Assembly: GCA_049597955.1 (NCBI GenBank)
Contig: JBMYND010000002.1
Coordinates: 124,001 to 188,000, forward strand
Source of the DNA: JAYPAN01 sp049597955
GTDB taxonomy: Bacteria > Pseudomonadota > Alphaproteobacteria > RS24
Direction: 5' to 3'
Length of the DNA: 64,000 nucleotides
This document shows positions 49,964 through 58,947 of this stretch, one piece after another. A program made the translations under genes and the position numbers. Numbering within the stretch: the stretch's first letter is position 1; the number at the start of each line of letters is the position of its first letter. The notes beneath the pieces are model-generated. The model saw only the letters and a list, made by a program, of their open reading frames with translations, searched no databases and was not told where the DNA came from.

Positions 49964-50980
49964 TCACCCTTCCAGCGATTTGTCCCATTGCCCAAGCGCG
50001 GCAAGGCGGTTCATTCTGGCTCGATGGGCGAAAGCGGCTTGCGCGGTCGGCACATTGGCCGCCTCGCCACCCCAAGCTTTTAATGGCGCGGCCTGCAAGG
50101 CGCGACCATAGGAAAAGCTGAGTTTCCAAGGCAGATTGCCGATTTTATTCATCGCATCAAGATGTGCTGTCGCTTCTTCATCTGATTGCCCGCCAGACAA
50201 AAACACAATGCCCGGCACGGCTTTTGGCACATGGGCATGAAAGCATTTCAAAGTCAGTTCGGCCACTTGCGCAATATCGGCCTGATGGGCATGCTGCGTG
50301 CCGGAGACAATCATATTCGGTTTCAAAATCGTGCCTTCAAGATGCACGCTCTGTTCAGCCAATTGGTCGAACAGCATTGACAGGGCGGCGGCGGTCACAT
50401 CATAGCAGCGTTCAACCGAATGATTGCCATCCATGATAATTTCCGGCTCAACAATCGGCACAATTCCGGCTTCCTGACACAGGGCGGCATAGCGCGCCAG
50501 CGCATGTGTATTGGCGGTCAGACAGGCACGGCTTGGCAGCGTGTCGCTGACATTTATCACAGCGCGCCATTTGGCGAATTTCGCGCCCAGTCCGACATAA
50601 TCGGCCAGTCGTTCGCGCAATCCATCCAACCCTTCGGTGACCATTTCACCGGCATGACCGGCCAGTGCTTTGGCACCGGCATCAACTTTAATGCCGGGCA
50701 ATGAGCCGGCTTGTTCAATCAGCGCGGTCAAAGGCGTGCCGTCTGCTGCTTTCTGGCGGATGGTCTCATCATATAAAATAACGCCGGAAATATCCTCGCG
50801 CATGGCCGTATCTGTGCGAAACAGCATTTCACGATAATCGCGACGCGCCGTTTCGGTGGACTCAACATTGATTGAGTCAAAGCGTTTTTTTATCGTGCCG
50901 GTGCTTTCATCGGCAGCCAGCAAGCCTTTGCCATCGGCCACCATGGCCGCGGCAATTTCTTCAAGATTTTCTGTGTTCAT
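49964..50980 (-). CDS. fba: Fructose-bisphosphate aldolase, class I
   Basis: 338 residues, Schiff-base (metal-free) aldolase. GKGLLAADESTGTIKKRF near the N-terminus, PGIKVDAG, active-site lysine region GTILKPNMIVSG, and FLSGGQSDEEATAHL. It cleaves fructose 1,6-bisphosphate to DHAP and G3P. Last gene of tkt-gap-pgk-fba; 24 bp separate it from pgk. Confidence 0.96.
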   Translation of the reverse strand: MNTENLEEIAAAMVADGKGLLAADESTGTIKKRFDSINVESTETARRDYREMLFRTDTAMREDISGVILYDETIRQKAADGTPLTALIEQAGSLPGIKVDAGAKALAGHAGEMVTEGLDGLRERLADYVGLGAKFAKWRAVINVSDTLPSRACLTANTHALARYAALCQEAGIVPIVEPEIIMDGNHSVERCYDVTAAALSMLFDQLAEQSVHLEGTILKPNMIVSGTQHAHQADIAQVAELTLKCFHAHVPKAVPGIVFLSGGQSDEEATAHLDAMNKIGNLPWKLSFSYGRALQAAPLKAWGGEAANVPTAQAAFAHRARMNRLAALGQWDKSLEG

Positions 50981-51004
50981 CGCGTTCTCCCCAGACCGTA
51001 TGAA

Positions 51005-52210
51005 TCAAGTTGATAATGCCTCCACACCCGGGAGGGTTTTGCCTTCCAACCATTCGAGGAAAGCACCCCCGGCGGTTGAAATATAGCTGAAGCGGTCAGC
51101 CGCACCGGCATGCGCCAAAGCGGCCACAGTGTCCCCGCCACCGGCGACACTGACCAGACTTCCGGCAGCACTGCGCGCTGCTGCATGTTGCGCGGTTGCA
51201 TTGGTGGCTGCATCAAAAGGCGCAATTTCAAAAGCCCCAAGCGGGCCATTCCAAATCAGGGTTTTGGCCGCGTCAAAAGCGGCGCAAATCTCGCTCACGG
51301 CTTGCGGGCCGGCATCGAGTATCATTTTATCATCCGGCACATTATGGGCAGGGCAAGTCAGCCCGGTCTGGCCTTCGGCAAATTCATCAGCCAGCACCAC
51401 ATCAACCGGCAGCATAATGCGGCATTGATTGGCTTCAGCCGCCGATAAAATATCGCGCGCCGTATCCAGCATGGCATCCTCGCACAGCGATTTACCGATA
51501 TTATGGCCTTGCGCGGCGAGGAATGTATTGGCCATGCCGCCGCCAATGACCAGCACATCTACTTTGCGCGACAAATTGCCGAGCAGGTCGAGCTTGGTGG
51601 AGATTTTCGCCCCGCCGACAACCGCCACAAGCGGGCGCAGCGGGTCGCCCAAAGCGGCATTCAGGGCATCCAGCTCGGCCTGCATGGCCAGCCCGCAATA
51701 GCTTGGCAAATGGCGCGTTATGCCCTCGGTTGAGGCATGGGCGCGATGGGCGGCGGAAAACGCGTCATTGACGTAAAATTTTGCCGGTGCTGCCAGCGCG
51801 GCGGCAAAATCGGCGTTATTGCTTTCCTCACCGGCATGAAAGCGGGTGTTTTCCAACACACAAATTCCGCCTTCGGGCAAAGCTTCAAGCGCGTCTTGCA
51901 CGGCTGCGCCAATACATTCAGCAGCAAAGCCCACCGGACGCTCAAGCAGGCCGGACAGCGCCTTGGCGACCGGCGCCAGGCTCATTGCCGGCACGATTTG
52001 CCCTTTCGGGCGACCAAAATGCGACAATATACCGATTTTCAATCCGCCTTGCGCCAGCCTGTCCAGACTTGGCAGCAGCCGTTCCAGCCTTGTGGCATCG
52101 CGCACATTGCCATCATTGTCGAGCGGCACATTCAAATCGGCGCGCAGCAGCACAATATCGCCCGGTGCGGCGGTTTCTTGCAAGTCAGCCAGCGTTCGAA
52201 AAGTGTTCAT
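51005..52210 (-). CDS. pgk: Phosphoglycerate kinase
   Basis: 401 residues. LLRADLNVPLDNDGN binds 3-PGA, SHFGRPKG and VLENTRFHAGEE follow, and nucleotide-binding GGGDTVAAL lies near the C-terminus. It interconverts 1,3-BPG + ADP and 3-PG + ATP. It starts 4 bp after gap. Confidence 0.97.
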   Translation of the reverse strand: MNTFRTLADLQETAAPGDIVLLRADLNVPLDNDGNVRDATRLERLLPSLDRLAQGGLKIGILSHFGRPKGQIVPAMSLAPVAKALSGLLERPVGFAAECIGAAVQDALEALPEGGICVLENTRFHAGEESNNADFAAALAAPAKFYVNDAFSAAHRAHASTEGITRHLPSYCGLAMQAELDALNAALGDPLRPLVAVVGGAKISTKLDLLGNLSRKVDVLVIGGGMANTFLAAQGHNIGKSLCEDAMLDTARDILSAAEANQCRIMLPVDVVLADEFAEGQTGLTCPAHNVPDDKMILDAGPQAVSEICAAFDAAKTLIWNGPLGAFEIAPFDAATNATAQHAAARSAAGSLVSVAGGGDTVAALAHAGAADRFSYISTAGGAFLEWLEGKTLPGVEALST

Positions 52211-52214
52211 TCAC

Positions 52215-53222
52215 TCAGCCAAGCTTGCCCATGGCAACCGCCGTATCGGCCATACGATTGGCAAAGCCCCATTCATTGTCATACCAGCTCAAGACGCGCA
52301 CCAGCTTGCCATCGACAATTTGCGTTTGCGTCAGGTCAAAGGTAGAGGAATTGGGATTGTGGTTGAAGTCAATCGACACAAGCGGCGCATCGCACACGCC
52401 CAACACGCCTTTCAGCTTGCCATTGGCGGCCTTCACAATAGCGGCATTTATCGCTTCCACTGTGGTTTTCTTTTTGGCCTCGAAAACAAGGTCAATCATT
52501 GAGACATTGGGGGTCGGCACGCGAATGGCTGTGCCGTCCAGCTTGCCGACCAATTCGGGCAGCACAAGGCCAACCGCTTTGGCCGCGCCGGTTGAGGTCG
52601 GAATCATGGACAGTGAGGCGGCGCGGGCGCGGCGCGGGTCGGAATGCAGCGTATCAACCGTGCGCTGGTCGCCGGTAAAGGCGTGAATGGTGGTCATATA
52701 GCCGCGTGCAATACCGCAACTGGCATTCAGCACTTGCGCGACCGGCGCCAGACAATTGGTTGTGCAGGAGGCATTGGAAACAATTTTATGCGATTTACGC
52801 AGCTTGGTGTGATTGACACCGTAAACCACGGTTAAATCGGCACCGCTAGCCGGTGCCGAGACCAGCACGCGTTTGGCGCCTGCCTCAATATGTTTGCCGG
52901 CATCTTGCTGGCTGGTAAACAGGCCGGTGCATTCCAGCGCAATATCAACGCCCATTTTCGCCCAAGGCAGATTGGCCGGGTCGCGCTCTGAGATGACTTT
53001 AATGGTTTTGCCGCCAACGCGAATACCGGTTTTGGTGGCTTGCACTTTGGCGGGCAGCGGCCCATGCACACTGTCATATTGCAGCAAATGGGCATTGGCC
53101 TCAATTGTGCCCAAATCATTTATCGCAACGACATTTATATCTTTGCGCCCGCTTTCGACAATGCCGCGCAAAACAAGGCGTCCAATGCGTCCAAATCCGT
53201 TAATTGCTACATTCACAGCCAT
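52215..53222 (-). CDS. gap: Glyceraldehyde-3-phosphate dehydrogenase (type I)
   Basis: 335 residues. NAD site INGFGRIGRLVLRGI, catalytic Cys in SNASCTTNCLAP, and SWYDNEWGFANRM at the C-terminus. ATG 53222 is chosen because AAGGA sits seven bases upstream; ATGs at 53228 and 53246 are in frame but badly spaced. It oxidises G3P to 1,3-BPG. Confidence 0.96.
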   Translation of the reverse strand: MAVNVAINGFGRIGRLVLRGIVESGRKDINVVAINDLGTIEANAHLLQYDSVHGPLPAKVQATKTGIRVGGKTIKVISERDPANLPWAKMGVDIALECTGLFTSQQDAGKHIEAGAKRVLVSAPASGADLTVVYGVNHTKLRKSHKIVSNASCTTNCLAPVAQVLNASCGIARGYMTTIHAFTGDQRTVDTLHSDPRRARAASLSMIPTSTGAAKAVGLVLPELVGKLDGTAIRVPTPNVSMIDLVFEAKKKTTVEAINAAIVKAANGKLKGVLGVCDAPLVSIDFNHNPNSSTFDLTQTQIVDGKLVRVLSWYDNEWGFANRMADTAVAMGKLG

Positions 53223-53248
53223 ATTCATTTCCTTTTCTGTCAACACTC

Positions 53249-53267
53249 AAAACCGGCCATTTCCGGT
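53249..53267 (-). terminator. Weak intrinsic terminator between tkt and gap
   Basis: On the minus strand ACCGG-N6-CCGGT is followed by TTTT. Another 8-bp hairpin with a 3-nt loop lies at 53288-53306. They could separate tkt from gap transcription partially. Confidence 0.3.
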
Positions 53268-53317
53268 CATTGGTTTGGCAATCAGTATTCAGGCTGAAAG
53301 CCCGAAGACTTTTGCCC

Positions 53318-55357
53318 CTATCTTTGCAAAGCGGCCTTGGCCGCCTCGGCGACAGCTTCGGCGGTGATGCCGAAATGCTCAAATAATTGCGCTGCCGGTG
53401 CGCTGGCACCAAAACTGTCCATGCCGATAAAAATATCACCGGGCCGCAAATAGCGATCCCAGCTTTGGCGCACGGCTGCCTCAATGGCGATACGCAAGGG
53501 CGTGTCGCCGAAAATATCCGATTGCGCCGCTTCGCTTTGTTTTTCCAATAATTCCATACATGGCACGGAAACCACGCGGGCGCTGATATTGTCTTGTTTC
53601 AGCAAGTCGCGCGCTTGCATGGCAATGGCGACTTCCGAGCCGGAGGCCATTAGCGTCACTTGCGGGTCGCTGCCACCGGCGGCCAGCTCATAGGCACCTG
53701 CGGCACTCAAATTGCGCTCAGCATAATCGCGCAATGTCGGCAAGCCTTGGCGGGTCAGGGCCAGCACGCTCGGCGCATTGTTGATTTTCAGCGCAAGCTG
53801 CCAACATTCGAGTGTCTCAATCGCATCGGCCGGGCGCATGACATAGACATTCGGCATGGCACGCAAAGCCGCCAAATGTTCAACCGGCTGGTGCGTCGGC
53901 CCGTCTTCGCCCAGACCGATACTGTCATGGGTCAGCACATGCACCACACGCTGTTGCATCAATGCCGCCAGCCGGATGGCAGGGCGCGAATAATCGGAAA
54001 AAACAAGGAAAGTGCCGGAATAGGGAATAAACCCGCCATGCAGCACCATGCCATTCATGGCGGCGGCCATGCCATGCTCGCGCACGCCCCAATGAATAAA
54101 GCCGCCGCTGAAATCATCAGCCGTGACCGCGCCTTGCTCCGGCGTGCGTGTATTGTTGGAGCCGGTCAAATCGGCAGAGCCACCTATCATTTCCGGCACG
54201 CAAGGCACCAGCACTTTCAGCACTTCTTCGGAAGATTTGCGTGTCGCCCAGCCCGGCTTTTCCTCGGCCAATTGTTTTTTGAAAGCATCCACCGCATCGC
54301 CCAGCGTGTCAGGCAATTCGCCGGAGGTGACGCGCTCAAACCGGTTGCGGGTTTCCGCTGATTGGTCGTCAAACCTCTTTTGCCAGGCTTTTCGCACAGA
54401 GGCATTGGCACGTCCGGCCATGCGCCACGCATCCAAAACATCAGAGGGTATTTCAAAGGGTTCGGCGCTCCAGCCCAGCGATTCGCGGGTCAGGGTGATT
54501 TCCTCATCGCCCAATGGTGCGCCATGCGAGCCGGATGTGCCTTGTTTATTCGGGGCGCCATAGCCAATAATGGTGCGGCAAGCAATCAGGCTCGGCTTGT
54601 CGCTTTGGCGCGCCTCGGCAATGGCTTTTTCAATCGCATCTTCATCATGCCCGTCAATGCGCACCGCATCCCAACCGGCGGCTTCAAACCGCGCCAGCGC
54701 ATCGCCGCTTTCGGTCAAATCAAGCGGCCCGTCAATCGAGATATTATTGTCATCATAAAGCACAATCAGCCGCGATAATTTCAGATGACCGGCAATGGAA
54801 ATCGCCTCATGGCTGATGCCTTCCATCAAATCGCCATCAGAGGCCAGCACATAAGTGTAGTGGTCAACCAGTTCATCGCCGAATCGCGCTTGCATCATGC
54901 GCTCGGCCAGTGCCATGCCAACCGCTGTTGATATGCCTTGTCCCAAAGGCCCGGTAGTGGTTTCAATGCCGCCCGCATGGCCATATTCCGGGTGGCCTGC
55001 CGTGCGGGCGCCGAGCTGCCGGAAATTTTTCAGCTCATCTATCGTCATATCGGCAAAGCCGACCAGATAATGCAGCGCATATTGCAGCATGGAGCCATGT
55101 CCGGCCGATAAAACAAAGCGGTCGCGATCCGGCCAATCCGGGCAAAGCGGGTCGATTTTCAGAAATTTTGTGTAAAGCACGGTGGCAATATCCGCCGCGC
55201 CCATTGGCATGCCGGGATGGCCTGAATTGGCGGCTTGCACGGCATCCATGGCCAGCGCGCGTATCGCATTGGCCATATCCTTAAATGAGGCGGATGACGT
55301 TGCGGAAGCGGAAGATTGGGGGTCAGAATTTGGGCGGCTGTTACCGGCGTCGGCCAT
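53318..55357 (-). CDS. tkt: Transketolase
   Basis: 679 residues, TPP enzyme of the pentose phosphate pathway. ANSGHPGMPMGAADIA binds substrate phosphate, ASDGDLMEGISHEA is the TPP/Mg motif, and GLGEDGPTHQPVEHLAALR lies in the Pyr domain. N-terminal 25 residues are Ser/Ala-rich and atypical. GAGGAATG precedes the ATG. First gene of the tkt-gap-pgk-fba set. Confidence 0.97.
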   Translation of the reverse strand: MADAGNSRPNSDPQSSASATSSASFKDMANAIRALAMDAVQAANSGHPGMPMGAADIATVLYTKFLKIDPLCPDWPDRDRFVLSAGHGSMLQYALHYLVGFADMTIDELKNFRQLGARTAGHPEYGHAGGIETTTGPLGQGISTAVGMALAERMMQARFGDELVDHYTYVLASDGDLMEGISHEAISIAGHLKLSRLIVLYDDNNISIDGPLDLTESGDALARFEAAGWDAVRIDGHDEDAIEKAIAEARQSDKPSLIACRTIIGYGAPNKQGTSGSHGAPLGDEEITLTRESLGWSAEPFEIPSDVLDAWRMAGRANASVRKAWQKRFDDQSAETRNRFERVTSGELPDTLGDAVDAFKKQLAEEKPGWATRKSSEEVLKVLVPCVPEMIGGSADLTGSNNTRTPEQGAVTADDFSGGFIHWGVREHGMAAAMNGMVLHGGFIPYSGTFLVFSDYSRPAIRLAALMQQRVVHVLTHDSIGLGEDGPTHQPVEHLAALRAMPNVYVMRPADAIETLECWQLALKINNAPSVLALTRQGLPTLRDYAERNLSAAGAYELAAGGSDPQVTLMASGSEVAIAMQARDLLKQDNISARVVSVPCMELLEKQSEAAQSDIFGDTPLRIAIEAAVRQSWDRYLRPGDIFIGMDSFGASAPAAQLFEHFGITAEAVAEAAKAALQR

Positions 55358-55562
55358 TGAACATTCCTCATGCGCGGCACTTGAAACAGCGTGCCTTGAT
55401 TGCGCGCAGAATGGCCAAATGCGGCTGCCAAGTCAATGCCATTCTCCGGTCAAAATGCGCCAATTTTGCTTTGTCGTGAAAACATCCACAGGCGAAGCAA
55501 GCAGGGACGGGCAATTTGGCAACGGGCATGGAATTTGCGCCGCCCTGACAAGCGCCTGTCTA

Positions 55563-55591
55563 TTGACGCGATTATATTGGCAGGTCATAGT
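55563..55591 (+). promoter_or_regulatory. Predicted promoter of the DUF4164-zapA operon
   Basis: TTGACG (55563-55568), 17-bp spacer, CATAGT (55586-55591), 18 bp before the ATG at 55610. It lies in the 252-bp divergent region with tkt, which shows no ORF or RNA I can support. Confidence 0.45.
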
Positions 55592-55609
55592 GTTAGCCGA
55601 GGTATTATC

Positions 55610-55882
55610 ATGCAGAAGATTATCCCAGCCCTGACCCGCTTGCAGGCAGCGTTGGACGCGCTTGAGAAAAAAGTGGTGATGAGCGCCTCTGCGGCGAAAA
55701 AATTGCACGAAGCCGCAGAGCAATGCGTTTATTTGCGCACGGAAGTGTCGCAAATGAAAAAGACGCGCAAGGCCCTTGAAACCAAGCAACGCCGCGCTGC
55801 CGCCAATGTTGACAAGGCGCTGGCGCAAATCGATTCGGTGCTCGGAACAGAAGATGCGGGCAAAGCGGCGGGGCAGGAGTAA
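55610..55882 (+). CDS. DUF4164-like coiled-coil protein
   Basis: 90 residues from ATG 55610; the open frame upstream to 55400 is in the divergent promoter region. Nearly all helix-forming, with heptad-like spacing (LTRLQAALDALEKKVV ... QMKKTRKALE). Small DUF4164 proteins commonly sit just before zapA in Alphaproteobacteria; their role is unknown, presumably in division. One-base overlap with zapA. Confidence 0.7.
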   Translation: MQKIIPALTRLQAALDALEKKVVMSASAAKKLHEAAEQCVYLRTEVSQMKKTRKALETKQRRAAANVDKALAQIDSVLGTEDAGKAAGQE

Positions 55883-56400
55883 TGGCAGAGCTGACCATTT
55901 CAATCAATTCGCGGGCTTTTCAAATCATGTGCGCCGATGGTGAAGAGGCGCAGGTCAAAAAACTGGCCGAAGATTTGGCAACCCGTGTCGGCAGCCTGAA
56001 AGACCGCTCGGCGCAAGCCGGGGACAGTCATTTGCTGGTGCTGGCCGGGCTGACTTTGTGCAGTGAATTGCGTGACCTGAACCGCGATTTGGCCAATGCA
56101 AAAGACGAGCTGAAGCGGCTCAATGAGGCGCGCGGCGCGCTTAATGAGCGCATAAATGACATGGAAAATACCATTGCCGATGCTTTGACCAGCGCGGCTG
56201 CAAGAGTGGAAGCACTGCTTGAAGAAACCGGCGAAAATCCGCCACCCAATCAGGCCGACAAGCCCGACGAATTGGCGACAATGGACGGCCCGCGCGCGGG
56301 CATGGTGGATAATGCGGCGGATGAAGATGATGGTGCTGCACAAGATGATGCGCCAAGCGATACAATGTCAGGCGATACAATGTCAGGCGACACAATATAA
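55882..56400 (+). CDS. zapA: Cell division protein ZapA
   Basis: 172 residues. N-terminal ZapA domain (INSRAFQIMCADGEEAQVKKL, split: INSRAFQIMC, EEAQVKKLAEDL) then a coiled coil (about 65-105). ZapA bundles FtsZ protofilaments. The C-terminal 60 residues are acidic and low complexity, ending in repeated SGDTM units coded by a 15-bp tandem repeat. It is followed by 6S RNA, as in many bacteria. Confidence 0.9.
   Translation: MAELTISINSRAFQIMCADGEEAQVKKLAEDLATRVGSLKDRSAQAGDSHLLVLAGLTLCSELRDLNRDLANAKDELKRLNEARGALNERINDMENTIADALTSAAARVEALLEETGENPPPNQADKPDELATMDGPRAGMVDNAADEDDGAAQDDAPSDTMSGDTMSGDTI
56357..56397. repeat. 15-bp tandem repeat in the zapA 3' end
   Basis: GCGATACAATGTCAG occurs twice and is followed by a third partial copy (GCGACACAAT) just before the stop; it encodes repeated SGDTM. 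Confidence 0.7.
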
Positions 56401-56449
56401 AGCACCTTTTCCTATTATGCGCTTGTTTTCCGGCTTTGCGCTTTGCCTC

Positions 56450-56478
56450 TTGCCGATCGGGCCATTGCGCGGGATAAT
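56450..56478 (+). promoter_or_regulatory. Promoter of 6S RNA
   Basis: TTGCCG (56450-56455), 17-bp spacer, GATAAT (56473-56478), placing the start at about 56485-56486, where the predicted closing stem begins. Confidence 0.6.
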
Positions 56479-56485
56479 GGCGCGG

Positions 56486-56657
56486 GACTGCCCGATACGA
56501 GCAATGTCAACTATCTCGGGGCCTTACGATCCTTTAGGGAACTGTCACTGAGACGGGTCGTGGCCTGTCGCACACGGTGCCCACCTACTTGTGTAGGTCT
56601 CCGAGGATCGCATTGCACGGTCAGGGCGGTTCCGCTTTTCCGGTTCACGGGTCAGGT
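56486..56657 (+). ncRNA. ssrS: 6S RNA
   Basis: About 172 nt between zapA and the cyclo-ligase gene, the classical position. Closing stem CTGCCCG (56488-56494) pairs with CGGG-U-CAG (56648-56655, one bulged U). Characteristic segments are GCCTTACGATCCTTTAGGG on the 5' side and CCGAGGATCGCATTG on the 3' side, whose GATCC/GGATC flank the central bubble, plus the apical CACCTACTTGTGTAGGTCTC. 6S RNA mimics an open promoter and binds sigma70-RNA polymerase in stationary phase. Ends are approximate. Confidence 0.88.
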
Positions 56658-56658
56658 C

Positions 56659-57252
56659 ATGGCAGATAAATCCCTTCTTCGCAAAACCATGCGCCAATTG
56701 CGCGCCGAAAAAGGCCGCCCGATTGCGGCGCAAGCGGCGCGGGCTTTGGTCGATACAGCATGCAAAGTCAATTTGCCGGGGGCTGGCGGACAGGTGATTG
56801 CAGCCTATTGGCCGGTCGGTGATGAAATTGACCCGCGCCCGCTTATGCAAGCCTGCCATGCGGCGGGCCATATTATCTGCTTGCCGGTTACATATCGGGC
56901 GGATGCGGCTTTGCAATTTCGCCAATATGCGCCGGAAGACGCGCTGTCGCCGGATAGGGCCGGTGTGCAAGCGCCGCTGGCCGATGCGCCCGTGCTGCGT
57001 CCTGAGATTATTCTGCTGCCTTTGCTTGCCTTTGATGCAGACGGGGTGCGGCTTGGGCAGGGCGGCGGGCATTATGACCGCACGCTTGCCTTTTTAAGGG
57101 CGCAAGGCCCGCTGCGCGCTGTCGGTTTGGCCTTTGACTTTCAACAGCTTGACAAATGCCCGCGCGCACCGCATGACCAAGTCCTGAATGACGTTTTGAC
57201 GCCTAGCCGCCATTTTGCTTGCGGCGCAAACGGCCAAGCTTCTGTTGAATGA
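56659..57252 (+). CDS. ygfA: 5-formyltetrahydrofolate cyclo-ligase
   Basis: 197 residues from ATG 56659, adjacent to the 6S RNA 3' end; the longer frame upstream runs through the RNA gene. Substrate/ATP motifs SLLRKTMRQLR, AAYWPVGDEIDPRPLM and LGQGGGHYDRTLAFL. It converts 5-formyl-THF to methenyl-THF. Cotranscription with 6S RNA is likely, as in gamma- and alphaproteobacteria. Confidence 0.93.
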   Translation: MADKSLLRKTMRQLRAEKGRPIAAQAARALVDTACKVNLPGAGGQVIAAYWPVGDEIDPRPLMQACHAAGHIICLPVTYRADAALQFRQYAPEDALSPDRAGVQAPLADAPVLRPEIILLPLLAFDADGVRLGQGGGHYDRTLAFLRAQGPLRAVGLAFDFQQLDKCPRAPHDQVLNDVLTPSRHFACGANGQASVE

Positions 57253-57268
57253 AAATGGGTTCTGCCGC

Positions 57269-58081
57269 ATGAAAATATTGTTTCTTGGAGATGTTGTCGG
57301 GCGTGCTGCCCGTGAGGCGGTGATGCGGCAAGTGCCGGTCTGGCGCAAGCAAATGGGCCTCGATTTTGTTATCGTCAATGGCGAAAATTCTGCCGGTGGT
57401 TTTGGTATCACGCCGGAAATTGCTGACGGGTTTTTCGATGCCGGTGTCGATGTTGTTTCAACCGGCAATCATGTTTGGGATCAACAGGCGCTACTTGGCT
57501 ATATTGACACGGAGACACGGCTGCTGCGTCCGGCCAATTTTCCGGCTGGCACGCCGGGGCATGGCTGCGGGCTTTTCGATATTGGTGGCGCGCGCGTGCT
57601 GGTGGTCAATGTGATGGGGCAATTATTCATGGAATCGCTGGACTGCCCATTTGCCGCGGTGGAAGCGCAATTGCAAGCCTGTCCCCTGGCTGAAGGCGCT
57701 GATGCGATTATTGTCGATATGCATGCCGAGGCGACGTCGGAAAAAATGGCGATGGGGCATTTTTGCGATGGCCGTGCCAGCCTTGTGGTTGGCACCCACA
57801 CGCATGTGCCGACGGCGGATGCTCAAATCTTGCCCGGCGGCACCGCCTATCAGACTGATGCCGGCATGTGCGGCGATTATGACAGCGTGATTGGTATGGA
57901 AAAGGAAGAGCCGGTATCGCGCTTTACCACCAAATTGCGCGGCGGTCGGTTTGGCGCGGCGCAAGGCACGCCGACATTATGCGGCGTGATGGTGGAAACC
58001 GATGCCGCCACCGGATTGGCGCAACGAATTGAGCCGGTGCGTTTTGGCGGCAGACTTTCCTCAAGCCTGCCAAGCGGGTGA
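57269..58081 (+). CDS. YmdB-family metallophosphoesterase (TIGR00282)
   Basis: 270 residues from ATG 57269 (upstream in-frame start at 57215 overlaps ygfA). Metal ligands: MKILFLGDVVGRAAREAV, NGENSAGGFGI, TGNHVWDQ, DMHAEATSEKMAMG and GTHTHVPTAD. Bacillus YmdB hydrolyses 2',3'-cAMP and affects gene expression; the substrate here is inferred. It follows ygfA by 16 bp. Confidence 0.9.
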   Translation: MKILFLGDVVGRAAREAVMRQVPVWRKQMGLDFVIVNGENSAGGFGITPEIADGFFDAGVDVVSTGNHVWDQQALLGYIDTETRLLRPANFPAGTPGHGCGLFDIGGARVLVVNVMGQLFMESLDCPFAAVEAQLQACPLAEGADAIIVDMHAEATSEKMAMGHFCDGRASLVVGTHTHVPTADAQILPGGTAYQTDAGMCGDYDSVIGMEKEEPVSRFTTKLRGGRFGAAQGTPTLCGVMVETDAATGLAQRIEPVRFGGRLSSSLPSG

Positions 58082-58159
58082 ATTGGCGCGCAATTTGAGG
58101 TGAAACAGGATAGGATAATCGGGCCGGAACATGCCGGTCAGGGATGAGGAGGAAGCATT

Positions 58160-58906
58160 ATGGCAGGCCATTCAAAATTCAAAAATATCCAGCACAGAAA
58201 AGGCGCGCAGGACAAAAAACGCGCCAAGATATTTGCCCGTCTGGCCAAGGAAATCACCGTGGCGGCCAAACTTGGCATGCCCGACCCGGCCGCCAATCCG
58301 CGCTTGCGCACGGCAGTGCTGGCCGCGCGTGCGCAAAATATGCCGAAAGACAATATCGAACGCGCCATTAAGAAAAGCGCCGATGATGGCGGTGCCAATT
58401 ATGAGGAAGTGCGCTATGAGGGTTTTGGGCCGGGCGGCATTGGTGTGATTGTAGAAACCCTGACCGATAACCGCAATCGCACGGCGGCGGAAGTGCGCTC
58501 CACTTTTTCCAAAAATGGCGGCAATCTTGGTGAGACCGGCTCGGTATCTTTCATGTTCGACCGGGTTGGGGCGATTGAGTTCAATGCCGATACGGCAGGT
58601 GCCGATGATGTTTTTGAAGCGGCGATTGAAGCCGGTGCCGAGGATGTGGCCTCCGATGAGGAAGGCCATGAAATCATCTGCGCGGTGGAAGAATTGCACA
58701 ATGTGGTCGGCGCGCTGGAAGCGCAATTGGGTGAGCCGCGCGTGGCCGGGATTATCTGGCGGGCGCAAAATGATATTGCCGTAGAGGGCGAAGCAGCCGA
58801 AAAAGTAATTAAGCTGATGGATGCGTTGGATGACATTGACGATGTGCAAAATGTCTATGCCAATTTCGATATTGCCGAGGAGGTTATCGCGCAGCTTTCG
58901 GCTTAA
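58160..58906 (+). CDS. yebC: YebC/PmpR family protein
   Basis: 248 residues. MAGHSKFKNIQHRKGAQDKK is diagnostic, with NIERAIKKSADDGG and RTAAEVRSTFSKNGGNLGE. Members act as transcription regulators or help ribosomes pass stall sites; which role applies is not visible. GGAGGAAG ribosome-binding site. The yebC-ruvC neighbourhood is conserved. Confidence 0.96.
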   Translation: MAGHSKFKNIQHRKGAQDKKRAKIFARLAKEITVAAKLGMPDPAANPRLRTAVLAARAQNMPKDNIERAIKKSADDGGANYEEVRYEGFGPGGIGVIVETLTDNRNRTAAEVRSTFSKNGGNLGETGSVSFMFDRVGAIEFNADTAGADDVFEAAIEAGAEDVASDEEGHEIICAVEELHNVVGALEAQLGEPRVAGIIWRAQNDIAVEGEAAEKVIKLMDALDDIDDVQNVYANFDIAEEVIAQLSA

Positions 58907-58947
58907 GCCCGGCCTGCTGGTCGGACGGGCAGGAAAGCGAGCTTAAG

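Noticed and set aside
56443..56658. N-terminal extension of the cyclo-ligase
   Set aside because: Runs through the 6S RNA gene; family start is at 56659.
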